Made by a program: the position numbers and the translations under genes. Positions 26,066 through 35,657 of a stretch of DNA of 64,000 nucleotides are shown here, piece after piece. The notes under the pieces are model-generated. The model made no database searches. It was not told the DNA's origin and was given only the letters and a program-made list of their open reading frames with translations. This DNA comes from Saprospiraceae bacterium. GTDB lineage: Bacteria > Bacteroidota > Bacteroidia > Chitinophagales > Saprospiraceae. The first letter of the stretch is position 1; every line of letters begins with the position of its first letter. Location of the stretch: the NCBI GenBank assembly GCA_016714785.1, contig JADKCC010000057.1:82986-146985 (forward strand). Direction: 5' to 3'.

Positions 26066-27680
26066 GATGACATTCTTTAAGTACAATCGAGCATATCTTT
26101 TATTATCGATATTGGCTTCATTGATGATACCGATTTTGGCACCTTTATTGGTATTGCCGGAAGAGTCTGTGCCAATGCTACATTGGAGTCTTTTGGCGAG
26201 TGATATCACCTATGTCTTTGCAGATAATGAAGTGAGCGTTTTTGATTGGAAAGGTTTGATGGGCAATGTTTTGTGGGTAATCTATTTTGTGGGTGTTTTG
26301 GTCGTATTGCTCAAAATGATGTATGGATTATCCAAGATATTCAGATACTACCGACAAGGACAAAAAGAAGATTTTAATGGATATCACATCATTACTACGG
26401 AAGCGGTGCATCTGCCTTTTTCATTTTTCAATAGTATCTATGTCAGTCGGCATGTACCACTACAAGATCAGATACACACGATCCTCGAACATGAAGAAAT
26501 ACATATCCGTCAATGGCACACTTTGGACGTACTGATGGCAGAGATGGTACATGCATTTTTTTGGTTCAATCCAGTGATGATTTTTTATAAACGTGCTTTG
26601 CGTCAAGCGCATGAGTATCTCGCTGATGACATTATCTGTCGCAAAAATTCCGTAAGTAGCTACACAGAGTTATTGCTCAGTAAGTCGCAGTCGGGCTTAG
26701 AATTGGCGCTGACCAATCAATTTTTTCATTCACAAATCAAAAAACGTATTCAAATGATGACAACACATAAAACAAACCGAAGTGCAGCTTGGAAATATAC
26801 TTTGGTATTGCCTATCTTGGTAGGTCTTGTATTTATATTTTCCTGTAAAGAATCTCAAATTACTGATATTACAACTGCTGAACCAAAAACAGAAACAAAG
26901 ACTATGCCTAAGTCAAGGTCTGAAACATACACCGAGGCGGAGATGGAAGATGTCTATAAAGTAGTAGAAGAAATGCCAAGATTTCCTGGTTGTGAATCCT
27001 TAACATCAATGGAGGAAAAGAAAAGATGTTCTGACAAAAAAATGTTTGAATTTATTGCATCTAACTTAAAATATCCAAAACTGGCTAAAGATAGTGGACT
27101 AGAAGGTACATGCGTAATACAGTTTATAGTTGCATTGGATGGTAGTATCGAAAACATCAAAGTAGTCAGAGAAATAGGTGGTGGCACGGGCGAAGCAACA
27201 AGAAATGTCATTGAAAAAATGAATAATCTTCCTTCAAAATGGATTAGTGGCAAACAAGGTGGAAAGCCTGTTAAAGTTATGTACACATTACCTGTGAAAT
27301 TTAGGCTAGAAGACAATGGAATAGGTATGATTGAAAACAAAGTTAAAAAATTAAACCAACCAAAATTGGTCCAAAAAACTGACTTTAAGAGTGAAAATAT
27401 GTCACTCCAACAAAAGATAAAAGAAGATGAAGGATATTTTAGTGATCAGAGAGGTAATGTTGATGAAGTCTTTAGTTCTTTACGTAAAACAGAAGTTAAA
27501 GGAAAGCCAATATGTTTTATCGATGGTAAAGAAGTAAATTTTACAATTTTTGAAAATATGACATATAACGCCGATTCAATTATCACAATGACTCCAAAAA
27601 GTGCAATAGAAAAGTATGGTAACAAAGGTAAATATGGATCAATTGATTTGTTTAATGTTTCTTTTACTTCTAGAAATTGA
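25992..27680 (+). CDS. M56-family (BlaR1-like) sensor protease with TonB C-terminal domain
   Basis: 562-aa membrane protein. Four membrane segments (about 1-20, 33-55, 95-115, 275-290) surround a zinc-protease domain with HEEIHIRQWH (about 170; HExxH) and HEYLADDIICRK. The fourth helix ends in FIFSCKES. A TonB C-terminal domain follows (about 335-440: MFEFIASNLKYPKLAKDSG, GTCVIQFIVALDGSIENIKVV). The last 110 residues are of unknown type, ending with a plug-like ICFIDGKEV. In BlaR1 relatives this protease cuts the repressor encoded upstream. The usual penicillin-sensor domain is absent, so the signal is not a bound beta-lactam. Confidence 0.88.
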   Translation: MLTYLLQTSTCLIILYGIYHFILAEMTFFKYNRAYLLLSILASLMIPILAPLLVLPEESVPMLHWSLLASDITYVFADNEVSVFDWKGLMGNVLWVIYFVGVLVVLLKMMYGLSKIFRYYRQGQKEDFNGYHIITTEAVHLPFSFFNSIYVSRHVPLQDQIHTILEHEEIHIRQWHTLDVLMAEMVHAFFWFNPVMIFYKRALRQAHEYLADDIICRKNSVSSYTELLLSKSQSGLELALTNQFFHSQIKKRIQMMTTHKTNRSAAWKYTLVLPILVGLVFIFSCKESQITDITTAEPKTETKTMPKSRSETYTEAEMEDVYKVVEEMPRFPGCESLTSMEEKKRCSDKKMFEFIASNLKYPKLAKDSGLEGTCVIQFIVALDGSIENIKVVREIGGGTGEATRNVIEKMNNLPSKWISGKQGGKPVKVMYTLPVKFRLEDNGIGMIENKVKKLNQPKLVQKTDFKSENMSLQQKIKEDEGYFSDQRGNVDEVFSSLRKTEVKGKPICFIDGKEVNFTIFENMTYNADSIITMTPKSAIEKYGNKGKYGSIDLFNVSFTSRN

Positions 27681-28032
27681 AATAATCTTAGCACATCACT
27701 TAGTTCATATAGTCGCCTAATTTTACTGTGACAGTATTCCTAATTAATTATTTTAAAAAAGATTTTTTCGAATGTGAGATATGATGCGTTAGATTTCTAT
27801 TGCTATCTTATTGAAAGAGAGTGAAGTAGTAAAGAAACCAAAAAAGAATTTAAAATATGCAAAAAATATATAATAAATTACGAAAACAATCGTTTAATAA
27901 AGGTTGTTAATAAATTGTAAAGAATAAATAATTCATTTTATAAGAAGCTCAGGTAGTGTATCTTATAAAAATCACAAAGGCTTGCAATCTCCGGAATGCA
28001 AGCCTTTGCCAATTATAAGAAGTGAGCTGATA
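27681..28032. other. Intergenic region M56 gene / ahcY
   Basis: 352 bp, AT-rich. Apart from the ahcY terminator at 27975-28008 I see no gene or structured element. Confidence 0.5.
27975..28008 (-). terminator. Intrinsic terminator of ahcY
   Basis: A perfect 12-bp stem, CAAAGGCTTGCA (27975-27986) with TGCAAGCCTTTG (27997-28008), and a 10-nt loop. On the minus strand it is followed by GATTTTTATAAG. It lies 24 nt past the ahcY stop. Confidence 0.8.
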
Positions 28033-29346
28033 TTAATATCTGTAATACTCAGGTTTATATGGTCCTTGTACTGTAACACCGATATAATCTGCTTGGTCTT
28101 TGCTAAGTTCTTCCAACTCTACCCCTATCTTAGCTAAGTGCAATCTTGCTACTTTTTCATCTAGGTGCTTAGGTAAGGTATATACTTTGTTTTCGTACTT
28201 ATCAGTATTCTGCCAAAGCTCCAATTGAGCCAGTACCTGGTTGGTGAAGCTATTGGACATCACAAATGATGGATGACCTGTAGCACAACCAAGGTTAACC
28301 AATCTACCTTCCGCGAGTAAAATGACATCTTTGCCTTCTATATTATAAAGATCTACTTGTGGTTTGATCTGGTCTTTGGTATTACCATAATTTTTGTTCA
28401 ACCAAGCCATGTCTATCTCGTTGTCAAAGTGACCGATATTACAAACTATGGTCTTGTCATTCATCTTTCTGAAGTGTTCCTCTCTGATGATGTTTTTATT
28501 GCCAGTGGCTGTCACTACGATGCTGGCTTCGATCAAGGCAGTATCCATTTTTTTTACTGCAAACCCATCCATTGCGGCTTGTAGAGCACATATTGGATCA
28601 ATCTCCGTAACAATAACTCTACATCCTGCCCCTCTTAATGAAGCCGCAGATCCTTTTCCAACATCACCATACCCAGCTACTACAGCTACTTTGCCCGCCA
28701 TCATAATATCTGTGGCTCGTCTGATAGAGTCAACCAATGATTCTTTACAACCATATTTGTTGTCAAATTTAGATTTTGTGACAGAGTCATTGATATTGAT
28801 AGCTGGTAGTACCAACGTACCATTTTTTTCTCTTTCGTAAAGCCTGTGTACACCCGTAGTCGTCTCTTCAGAAAGACCTTTGATATCGCCAACTAACTCA
28901 GGAAATCTGTCAAAAACCATATTGGTCAAATCGCCACCATCGTCCAAGATCATATTAAGTGGCTTGCCTTCTTCAAATGCAAATAATGTCTGTTCAATAC
29001 ACCAATCAAACTCTTCTTCATTCATACCTTTCCAAGCGAAAACAGGAATACCAGCAGCCGCTATAGCTGCTGCGGCATGATCTTGTGTAGAAAAAATATT
29101 GCACGATGACCAAGATACTTCAGCTCCCAATTCTACTAAAGTTTCTATAAGTACGGCTGTCTGTATAGTCATGTGAAGGCACCCTGCCACCCTCGCACCT
29201 TGAAGCGGTTTGGTAGCACCAAATTCTTCTCTCAAAGACATCAAACCAGGCATCTCTGCCTCTGCCAATGTGATTTCTTTTCGGCCCCATTCAGCAAGAT
29301 TGATATCCTTAACTTTATAAGCCAGTTTTGTTTCTGTATTTGTCAT
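28033..29346 (-). CDS. ahcY: Adenosylhomocysteinase
   Basis: Cytosolic NAD-dependent enzyme that splits S-adenosylhomocysteine to adenosine and homocysteine, keeping the methylation cycle running. 437 aa, the usual length. Seen: PGLMSLREEFGATKPLQGARVAGCLHMT (start of the substrate domain), DDGGDLT, the NAD-binding GYGDVGKGSAASLRGAG (about 223-239), CNIGHFDNEIDM, and the C-terminal YKPEYYRY with its conserved Lys-Tyr. A -7 element TACTTTTG lies at 29383-29390 on the minus strand. It is a single-gene unit with its own terminator. Confidence 0.97.
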   Translation of the reverse strand: MTNTETKLAYKVKDINLAEWGRKEITLAEAEMPGLMSLREEFGATKPLQGARVAGCLHMTIQTAVLIETLVELGAEVSWSSCNIFSTQDHAAAAIAAAGIPVFAWKGMNEEEFDWCIEQTLFAFEEGKPLNMILDDGGDLTNMVFDRFPELVGDIKGLSEETTTGVHRLYEREKNGTLVLPAININDSVTKSKFDNKYGCKESLVDSIRRATDIMMAGKVAVVAGYGDVGKGSAASLRGAGCRVIVTEIDPICALQAAMDGFAVKKMDTALIEASIVVTATGNKNIIREEHFRKMNDKTIVCNIGHFDNEIDMAWLNKNYGNTKDQIKPQVDLYNIEGKDVILLAEGRLVNLGCATGHPSFVMSNSFTNQVLAQLELWQNTDKYENKVYTLPKHLDEKVARLHLAKIGVELEELSKDQADYIGVTVQGPYKPEYYRY

Positions 29347-29532
29347 GTATAAAATTATTTATTATCTTTTAAAAATTGGATGCAAAAGTAATGATAACTT
29401 GAGTAACTTTGAAGTTATTGACTATCATTAACTTATTATGAACAATATATTTTTATGATTTATTAATTAGCTTTTTAAATTTAATTGATGATGCATTGGA
29501 ATAGTTTTATAAGCAACTGATTAAAAACTTAC

Positions 29533-30291
29533 TTAGGTACTAATGCTATCTGGTAAATTATTTTCTTTAGATACCCTTTCCATTTCTAGTCTTACCCTTT
29601 CAGATTCCATCAATTCATAATACCTTTGTACCTTAGTTTTTTCAAAAACATCGCGAGGCAGAAAATATTGCTTTATGACTTTTTCTTCAGCCCAAGAAGG
29701 AGGAATATGGTACTGTTTTTCATCTTCTTCGATTACATTTCTTAATATAAATGAAGTAGCCAAACCTACTAAGGCACCAAATAAATGACTTTCCCAAGAG
29801 ATATTATTTCCAGCATTGGGAAACATACTTTCAACACTTCCTGAATACAACGTGAGTACGATCAAGGACAAAACTATTGATTTTGCATTCTTTTTAAATA
29901 GTCCAGTAAAAAATATAAATCCTATCAACCCATAAACTAAACCACTCGCCCCTATGTGAAACGATGGTCTAGCAAATAACCAAACCATCATACCCGTACC
30001 TATCCAAATCATCATAAATGCCTGAGAAGCAACCTTACGATAGAAGATCACCAATATAGTGGTTAGTGTTATAATCGGTAAGGAATTGGATGCCAAATGT
30101 CCCCAAGAAGAATGTATAAATGGTGCTGTTAATATACCAGGCAATCCTGATAATTGTCTGGGATATATACCTAATATGCTTAACTTGAGTTCAAAAAAAT
30201 AATTTCCTGCTTCTATGACCCAGATTGATAATAGCAGCAGAATCGGATATTTGATTTTGTATATGAAATTTTTAAGATCTCTATGCAACAC
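29533..30291 (-). CDS. Rhomboid-family intramembrane serine protease
   Basis: 252 aa with six predicted membrane helices. The catalytic Ser is in GASGLVYGLIGF (about residue 114), and the catalytic His in SHLFGALVGL (about 168). The first loop has the usual TAPFIHSSWGHLASNSLPI with conserved His and Asn. The C-terminal 60 residues are charged and cytosolic. Rhomboids cut membrane proteins within the bilayer; the substrate here is unknown. It follows the hypothetical gene upstream by 6 nt. Confidence 0.93.
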   Translation of the reverse strand: MLHRDLKNFIYKIKYPILLLLSIWVIEAGNYFFELKLSILGIYPRQLSGLPGILTAPFIHSSWGHLASNSLPIITLTTILVIFYRKVASQAFMMIWIGTGMMVWLFARPSFHIGASGLVYGLIGFIFFTGLFKKNAKSIVLSLIVLTLYSGSVESMFPNAGNNISWESHLFGALVGLATSFILRNVIEEDEKQYHIPPSWAEEKVIKQYFLPRDVFEKTKVQRYYELMESERVRLEMERVSKENNLPDSIST

Positions 30292-30297
30292 TTATAA

Positions 30298-31035
30298 TTA
30301 ATAGGTTGAAAATTTTCGTTTAACTAATTTAACAAAAGTGGAAGCTTTTTTGATTTTTTGATCATTTGTCCAGTCATATACACCAATGACATTATCCAGC
30401 AAATATTGTTTTGCTTCAGCAAAATTTTGACAGTTATTTAACGTTTGCAGTGTTTCTGTAAAATGTTGTTGATTATTGCCGAATAGTTCTTGTTGAGTAA
30501 AAATCCTTTCATTAATCCCCATGGATTTTGTCAAATCTTTGACTGGAGTAAGTGCTAGTTTGTCTGAAAGGTCGGTAACTTTTTCATCCGCAAATAACTC
30601 AGCCAATTGTTCCATGTTCAATGAGGTTGGTTTAGGTGTTTGCTTTTGTTCAGGAACAACAACAGGGTCTGGAAGTTGGACAGGTATTTCAATTGTCTCC
30701 ACCATCACTGGATTTAGTTTAATGCTGCTTTCCACCTTAGGTGTATCTGATACCAACTCGTCAGTTTTTGATTTTTCAATAGGAATTTTTATATCTTCAA
30801 TCACCTGAGATACTGAAGAAGTAAAAACCATTGGCGAAGTATCACTTTTTGTATCTGGTGCTGAGCTATCTCCATGTTTTAAAGATGACTTTTGTTCCAA
30901 CACTAAATCGTACAAGTCTCTGATATAACTTAATAGTAAGTCTCTCTCTAATGTAGAAAGATGTTCACTTTCACTATTATTTTCTGTCAGTGCTGTTATT
31001 TTATTCAGTTTTTTATTAAAGTTCTTAATATCCAT
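30298..31035 (-). CDS. Hypothetical protein with disordered middle
   Basis: 245 aa, not recognised. The N terminus is helical (MDIKNFNKKLNKITALTE..., LSTLERDLLLSYIRDLYDLVLEQ). A long polar, probably disordered stretch (about 60-150, rich in Ser, Thr, Pro, Val) follows. The C-terminal helical domain (about 165-245) ends YDWTNDQKIKKASTFVKLVKRKF. No signal peptide or membrane segment. It is the first gene of a pair with the rhomboid protease. Confidence 0.75.
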   Translation of the reverse strand: MDIKNFNKKLNKITALTENNSESEHLSTLERDLLLSYIRDLYDLVLEQKSSLKHGDSSAPDTKSDTSPMVFTSSVSQVIEDIKIPIEKSKTDELVSDTPKVESSIKLNPVMVETIEIPVQLPDPVVVPEQKQTPKPTSLNMEQLAELFADEKVTDLSDKLALTPVKDLTKSMGINERIFTQQELFGNNQQHFTETLQTLNNCQNFAEAKQYLLDNVIGVYDWTNDQKIKKASTFVKLVKRKFSTY

Positions 31036-31213
31036 AAAATATAGGGATTAATTTTGAATTATATAAAACATTTATTTAATGTGTGCAATTTCTATACCAA
31101 ATGAAGAAAGTTACCTGAAAGCTGCCAAAATAATATACATAAACGCAAATTTTATAGGTTGTCATGTCAAAATGTTATAAAAACTGAGTTTCTTTGTGTC
31201 AAAATAAGTATAA

Positions 31214-31804
31214 ATGTTCTTAGAGCCAAGTTTTAAAGGTCAACGTAGTGGTTGGATTGAGGTTATTTGCGGCTCAATGTTTTCGGGTAAGACTGAAGAG
31301 TTGATAAGGAGGTTAAAAAGAGCGAAAATTGCGAATCAAAAAGTTCAAATCTTTAAACCATCCAAAGATACGAGATACGATATCATTAAAGTAGTGTCAC
31401 ATGATGAGAACACTATTGATTCGATCCCTGTACAAAGTAGCGTAGAAATTTTTGACCATATAAAAGATGTTAATGTTATTGGAATAGATGAAGCTCAGTT
31501 TTTTGATGACAATCTACCCGAAGTATGTCAAAAACTGGCTATCAAAGGAGCTCGCGTTATCATAGCAGGTTTAGATATGGATTTCAAAGGACGACCTTTT
31601 GGTCCTATTCCCAACTTATTGGCAGTAGCTGAGTATATCACTAAAGTCCATGCGATTTGTCCTCATTGTGGCAATCTAGCTACTCACTCTTATAGATTAA
31701 GTGCCGAGCAAGACACGGTGCTTTTAGGAGAAAAAGATAAATATGAGCCAAGATGTAGAGTGTGTTATGAGATGGGCAATATTCTGGATCTTAGATTACA
31801 ATAA
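31214..31804 (+). CDS. tdk: Thymidine kinase (type II)
   Basis: Salvage enzyme making dTMP from thymidine and ATP in the cytosol. 196 aa. The N terminus ends WIEVICGSMFSGKTEELIRRL (Walker A GSMFSGKT, residues 20-27). Further marks are IGIDEAQFFDD (about 93-103, with the catalytic Glu), GLDMDFKGRPFGP, and a structural zinc site with CPHCG and CRVC pairs. The start at 31214 gives the ~12-residue N-terminal extension usual in Bacteroidota. Confidence 0.96.
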   Translation: MFLEPSFKGQRSGWIEVICGSMFSGKTEELIRRLKRAKIANQKVQIFKPSKDTRYDIIKVVSHDENTIDSIPVQSSVEIFDHIKDVNVIGIDEAQFFDDNLPEVCQKLAIKGARVIIAGLDMDFKGRPFGPIPNLLAVAEYITKVHAICPHCGNLATHSYRLSAEQDTVLLGEKDKYEPRCRVCYEMGNILDLRLQ

Positions 31805-31862
31805 CAAATTAAATCTATAGCATCGTGAAATTTTTATTACCCAAATGAAGTTATAAACTGAT

Positions 31863-32699
31863 ATGAAAGTTATAAAATTTTTATTATCCACAATATTTGT
31901 TTTTTTGGTAATAATTTTATTTATCAATGCTGTAGATAGTCATAAGCACGACTTAATGCATGACTGTGTCATAGACAATACTGCCATCAAAGGTGGTGAA
32001 AAAATAGTGTACAAAGCGTATTATAATTGGGAATTTGTATGGGTGCCAGCGGGAGAAGCAGAGTTTAGTATTAAAGAAAACAAAGACACTTATGAAGTAA
32101 CTGTTATAGGCAAGACATATAAAGGTTATGACGCTTTTTTCAGAGTGCGAGATTATTTTCACAGTATAATAGATAAAAAAACTATGTATCCACGTCATTT
32201 TGTGAGAATAGTGGAAGAAGGTAATTATAGAAAATTTGATAGTTTGGTTTTCAATCAAAATCAATTATCAGCGATCAGTTACAATGGAAAATCCAGACAA
32301 ACAGCCAAAAGAAAATACATCACCATACATCAATGTACTCACGATTTACTTTCCGTTTTATACTTTATGAGAAATATAAATATTTCAAAGCATAAACCTG
32401 GAGATATGATTCCTACTAAAATTCTTTTTGATGAAACAATTTACCCGATCAAAGTAAAGTACGATGGGAAATACAATAACTATGAGATCAAAGATCTTGG
32501 TACATTTAATACTATCAAAGTCATTCCCGACCTCGTAACAGGCAATGTCTTTAAAGATGGTAATAAAATGAATGTTTATGTAACTAATGACGAAAATAAG
32601 TTACCCTTATTGATAGAGTCTCCACTTTCAGTAGGCAGTGCCAAAGCGATACTTAAATCTTATGCTGGATTGCGACATCCATTTGTTGTGAAGAAGTGA
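31863..32699 (+). CDS. Secreted DUF3108-family protein
   Basis: 278 aa with an N-terminal signal or anchor (MKVIKFLLSTIFVFLVIILFINAV). The remainder matches the DUF3108 pattern from memory: GGEKIVYKAYYNWEFVWVPAGEAEFSI, then TVIGKTYKGYDAFFRVRDYFHSIID, TMYPRHFVRIVEEGNYRKFD, and C-terminal LPLLIESPLSVGSAKAIL. It is probably a beta-sandwich in the periplasm or outer envelope. The function of the family is unknown. It is 58 nt after tdk on the same strand. Confidence 0.85.
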   Translation: MKVIKFLLSTIFVFLVIILFINAVDSHKHDLMHDCVIDNTAIKGGEKIVYKAYYNWEFVWVPAGEAEFSIKENKDTYEVTVIGKTYKGYDAFFRVRDYFHSIIDKKTMYPRHFVRIVEEGNYRKFDSLVFNQNQLSAISYNGKSRQTAKRKYITIHQCTHDLLSVLYFMRNINISKHKPGDMIPTKILFDETIYPIKVKYDGKYNNYEIKDLGTFNTIKVIPDLVTGNVFKDGNKMNVYVTNDENKLPLLIESPLSVGSAKAILKSYAGLRHPFVVKK

Positions 32700-32740
32700 G
32701 TTTGTTTTGAAACTACTAATCTGATATGTCTCCACGTCTT

Positions 32741-33220
32741 CTATATTTTTTGTAATCTAATTATCTCATTTTCGAAATCATTTTGTAATTCTACATGAAC
32801 ATAGGGAAGTAGTTTTTGCACTTTTATTAAGGTGGAGAGATAAATATTTAACACCGCTTTATAAGTATATCTGCTAATGCCTTCATTATATACAATTTTG
32901 CAAAAGTGTATCAACAATTCTGCTTCGGCATCTTTTGAGCCCATATATTTACAATATTTTGTTATTAGTTTTAGAGCTTTCCTAAGTGTCCTTTTTACTA
33001 AATAGGGTGGCATCGATTTGATCGATGCTAACAACTCTGTAATTTCATGTTTTATGTCACTAATATAACCTGCTTGGTCATCTTCATCAAACAAAAGATA
33101 CGAAATTAATTCTTTATTTTCTGTTTTAAACTTTATGAGTCGCAAAGAAAGTGCCATTAATTTTTGAGGAGAAATGGTTTCTAGTTCTTTTTTTATTTGG
33201 TGCAAAGTCGCTGCCTTCAC
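32741..33220 (-). CDS. Hypothetical helical protein, GTG start
   Basis: 159 aa. The frame is open to an ATG at 33277, but I prefer GTG 33220. From there the protein begins VKAATLHQIKKELETISPQKLMALSLRLIKFK, a start I have seen in a Bacteroidota family of about this size, while the 19 residues before it look random. The protein is all-helical, with KTENKELISYLLFDEDDQAGYI and repeated Leu-rich amphipathic helices. No function known. It converges with the DUF3108 gene. Confidence 0.7.
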   Translation of the reverse strand: MKAATLHQIKKELETISPQKLMALSLRLIKFKTENKELISYLLFDEDDQAGYISDIKHEITELLASIKSMPPYLVKRTLRKALKLITKYCKYMGSKDAEAELLIHFCKIVYNEGISRYTYKAVLNIYLSTLIKVQKLLPYVHVELQNDFENEIIRLQKI

Positions 33221-33372
33221 TTTTATATTACTTCTTTTGAATGTATAATGGTAATTAAAACTTATTAATAGAAACAATTATAGCGCAAGAAGTTCAAATT
33301 CTTAATTTTTTAACATGCTAATAGAACTATTTAAAGGGCTCATTCGTTACAAAATACTGATAAACAAGTAAA

Positions 33373-35535
33373 ATGAATAGAAAACCAAGGCAACTCAAAG
33401 AAGCAGACCTTAGCAACCAAATAGAAAAACTACTTTCAAAAAACCCAAAGACTAGATATAATATCACCCAAATATCTAGAAAAATAAATGTAGCCAATCC
33501 ACCAGAGTCTATCAAACAGTCATTACTGAAATTGGTAGCTGAAAAAAAAGTCGTTAAACTATCAGAAGAACGATACAAATGGGAATTGTTTACACCAGAA
33601 AAAGCCAACCGAAGCAATAGGAAGTCAGAAGACGAAATACTTTATACAGGTGTAGTTGACATGACAAGGTCAGGCGCTGCCTACATCATAAACTCTGAGT
33701 GCGTTGAAGATATCTATGTAAATGCTCGCAATCTCAAAGGAGCACTCCATAAAGACGAAGTGACTGTAGCCGTAACAGAAAGTAGATCGCGTCGCAGACC
33801 CGAAGGAACTATCGTATCTATAGAAAAACGAGCACTTACAAGAGTCATCGGGCACATCAGAATATTTAACAATTACGCCATACTTTCTCCTGATAACTCG
33901 AGGATATATCCAGAAGTATTGATACATCATCCAGATACCATGGACTGTAGTGATAATGATAGAGTGGTAGTAGAAATCACCACATGGGGCAAAGGCCAAA
34001 ATAAAGCGCTATGGGGCAAAGTTATCAAAGTACTGGAAGATATCTCAGATATAGAGATGAATATGCAATCCATCTTATTTTCCAATGGATTTGACCCTGA
34101 GTTTAGTGAAGAAGTCCTTGCTGAAGCAGAAAGTATGAAAGGCGAGATTACAGCAGAAGAACTCAAACAAAGGCGAGATTTCAGAGATGTCATTACATTT
34201 ACCATAGATCCGCTGACCGCCAAGGATTTTGATGATGCCATTTCTTACAAAGAACTAGAAAATGGCAATATGGAGATCGGTGTGCATATCGCAGATGTAA
34301 CTCATTATCTCAAAGATGGTACCGCCTTGGACAAAGAAGCTTTCCGCCGCTCTACATCGGTTTATTTAGTGGATAGAGTTTGTCCTATGTTGCCAGAAAA
34401 ACTTTCTAACGACCTTTGTTCTCTAAATCCTAATGAGGATAAATTTACTTTTTCTGCAGTATTTGTATTTGACAAAAACTATAAAATCACCCATGAATGG
34501 TTTGGGAAGACAATCATACATTCTGACAGAAGATTTACTTATGAAGAAGCTCAAGAACGACTCGAATCCGGCGAAGGTGATTTTGCCAAAGAAATATTGA
34601 TCCTGGACAAAGTCGCCAAGCACATGCGTACTGAAAGATATGCGAATGGCTCCATTAGTTTTGAATCAGATGAAGTACAATTCATATTGGATGAAGCAGG
34701 TTTGCCACAAGGTATGTACGTACGCGAACGAAAGGATGCACATAAACTTGTAGAAGATTTCATGTTACTAGCTAATAAACGCGTTGCTACTTTCATTGCT
34801 CAAAAAGAAAAACCCGAAATCCCATTTATATATCGGATTCACGACTTGCCCAATCCTGATAAACTTGCAGATTTTGCTCTATTTGCCAAAGAGTTAGGAT
34901 ATCATTTTAAAATGGATAAACCTGATCAAATAGCCGAATCATTCAATCGATTAGCCATCGCTGCTTTGGAAAATCCATTGCTCAAATTGCTAGAACCACT
35001 AGCCATCCGAACCATGGCCAAAGCTGTCTATTCTACCGAAAATATTGGCCATTATGGTTTGGGATTTGAATTTTATACGCACTTTACGTCTCCTATAAGA
35101 CGATACTCTGATGTTTTGGTGCATAGAGGTTTATACAAAAATCTCACAGAAATCTATCGAGAAGACAAAGAAAAACTCGAGCAAAAAGCCAAACACATTT
35201 CAGATCAAGAAAAGAAGGCAGCAGAGTCAGAGCGTGAATCCAATAAATATTTTCAAACACTTTACATTTCTAGATTTATTGGGCAAGAGTTTGATGGTGT
35301 GATATCAGGCATCATTGAGAAAGGCATTTTTGTGGAATTATTAGATAGTAAAGTAGAAGGTTTGGTGACATTCGATAGTATGGGAGATATGTTTACCGTA
35401 CCTAGTAGCCGAATGAAGGCAAAGTCAAAGCTATCTGGAGATGAATTTACCATGGGGCAGACAGTTAGGGTAAAAATTATCAATGCCGACCCTGACTCTA
35501 GGAGGACAGATATGGAGTTGGTGGTGATAGAGTAA
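33373..35535 (+). CDS. rnr: Ribonuclease R
   Basis: 3'-to-5' exoribonuclease that degrades structured RNA. 720 aa. An N-terminal helix-turn-helix region (about 10-75) and two cold-shock domains (about 80-230) precede the RNB catalytic domain (about 270-600) with the metal motif DPLTAKDFDDAIS (279-291). A C-terminal S1 domain covers about 635-717 (GQEFDGVISGIIEKGIFVEL). The basic tail found in E. coli RNase R is missing, so the protein ends at the S1 domain. This is usual in Bacteroidota. Confidence 0.96.
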   Translation: MNRKPRQLKEADLSNQIEKLLSKNPKTRYNITQISRKINVANPPESIKQSLLKLVAEKKVVKLSEERYKWELFTPEKANRSNRKSEDEILYTGVVDMTRSGAAYIINSECVEDIYVNARNLKGALHKDEVTVAVTESRSRRRPEGTIVSIEKRALTRVIGHIRIFNNYAILSPDNSRIYPEVLIHHPDTMDCSDNDRVVVEITTWGKGQNKALWGKVIKVLEDISDIEMNMQSILFSNGFDPEFSEEVLAEAESMKGEITAEELKQRRDFRDVITFTIDPLTAKDFDDAISYKELENGNMEIGVHIADVTHYLKDGTALDKEAFRRSTSVYLVDRVCPMLPEKLSNDLCSLNPNEDKFTFSAVFVFDKNYKITHEWFGKTIIHSDRRFTYEEAQERLESGEGDFAKEILILDKVAKHMRTERYANGSISFESDEVQFILDEAGLPQGMYVRERKDAHKLVEDFMLLANKRVATFIAQKEKPEIPFIYRIHDLPNPDKLADFALFAKELGYHFKMDKPDQIAESFNRLAIAALENPLLKLLEPLAIRTMAKAVYSTENIGHYGLGFEFYTHFTSPIRRYSDVLVHRGLYKNLTEIYREDKEKLEQKAKHISDQEKKAAESERESNKYFQTLYISRFIGQEFDGVISGIIEKGIFVELLDSKVEGLVTFDSMGDMFTVPSSRMKAKSKLSGDEFTMGQTVRVKIINADPDSRRTDMELVVIE

Positions 35536-35613
35536 TCCAATTTAATATAATTTGTTAAAAATACCATAAATCCCGTTTATAGCAAATTATATTTTCCTTA
35601 CCATTAAACTATT

Positions 35614-35621
35614 TAGCTTTG
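35614..35621 (+). promoter_or_regulatory. -7 element upstream of the beta-barrel gene
   Basis: TAGCTTTG, 36 nt before ATG 35658. It shows that the longer frame opening at 35619 would start inside the promoter. Confidence 0.45.
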
Positions 35622-35657
35622 ATATTGTCTCATTTTGTTAATATCATACTTTCCACA

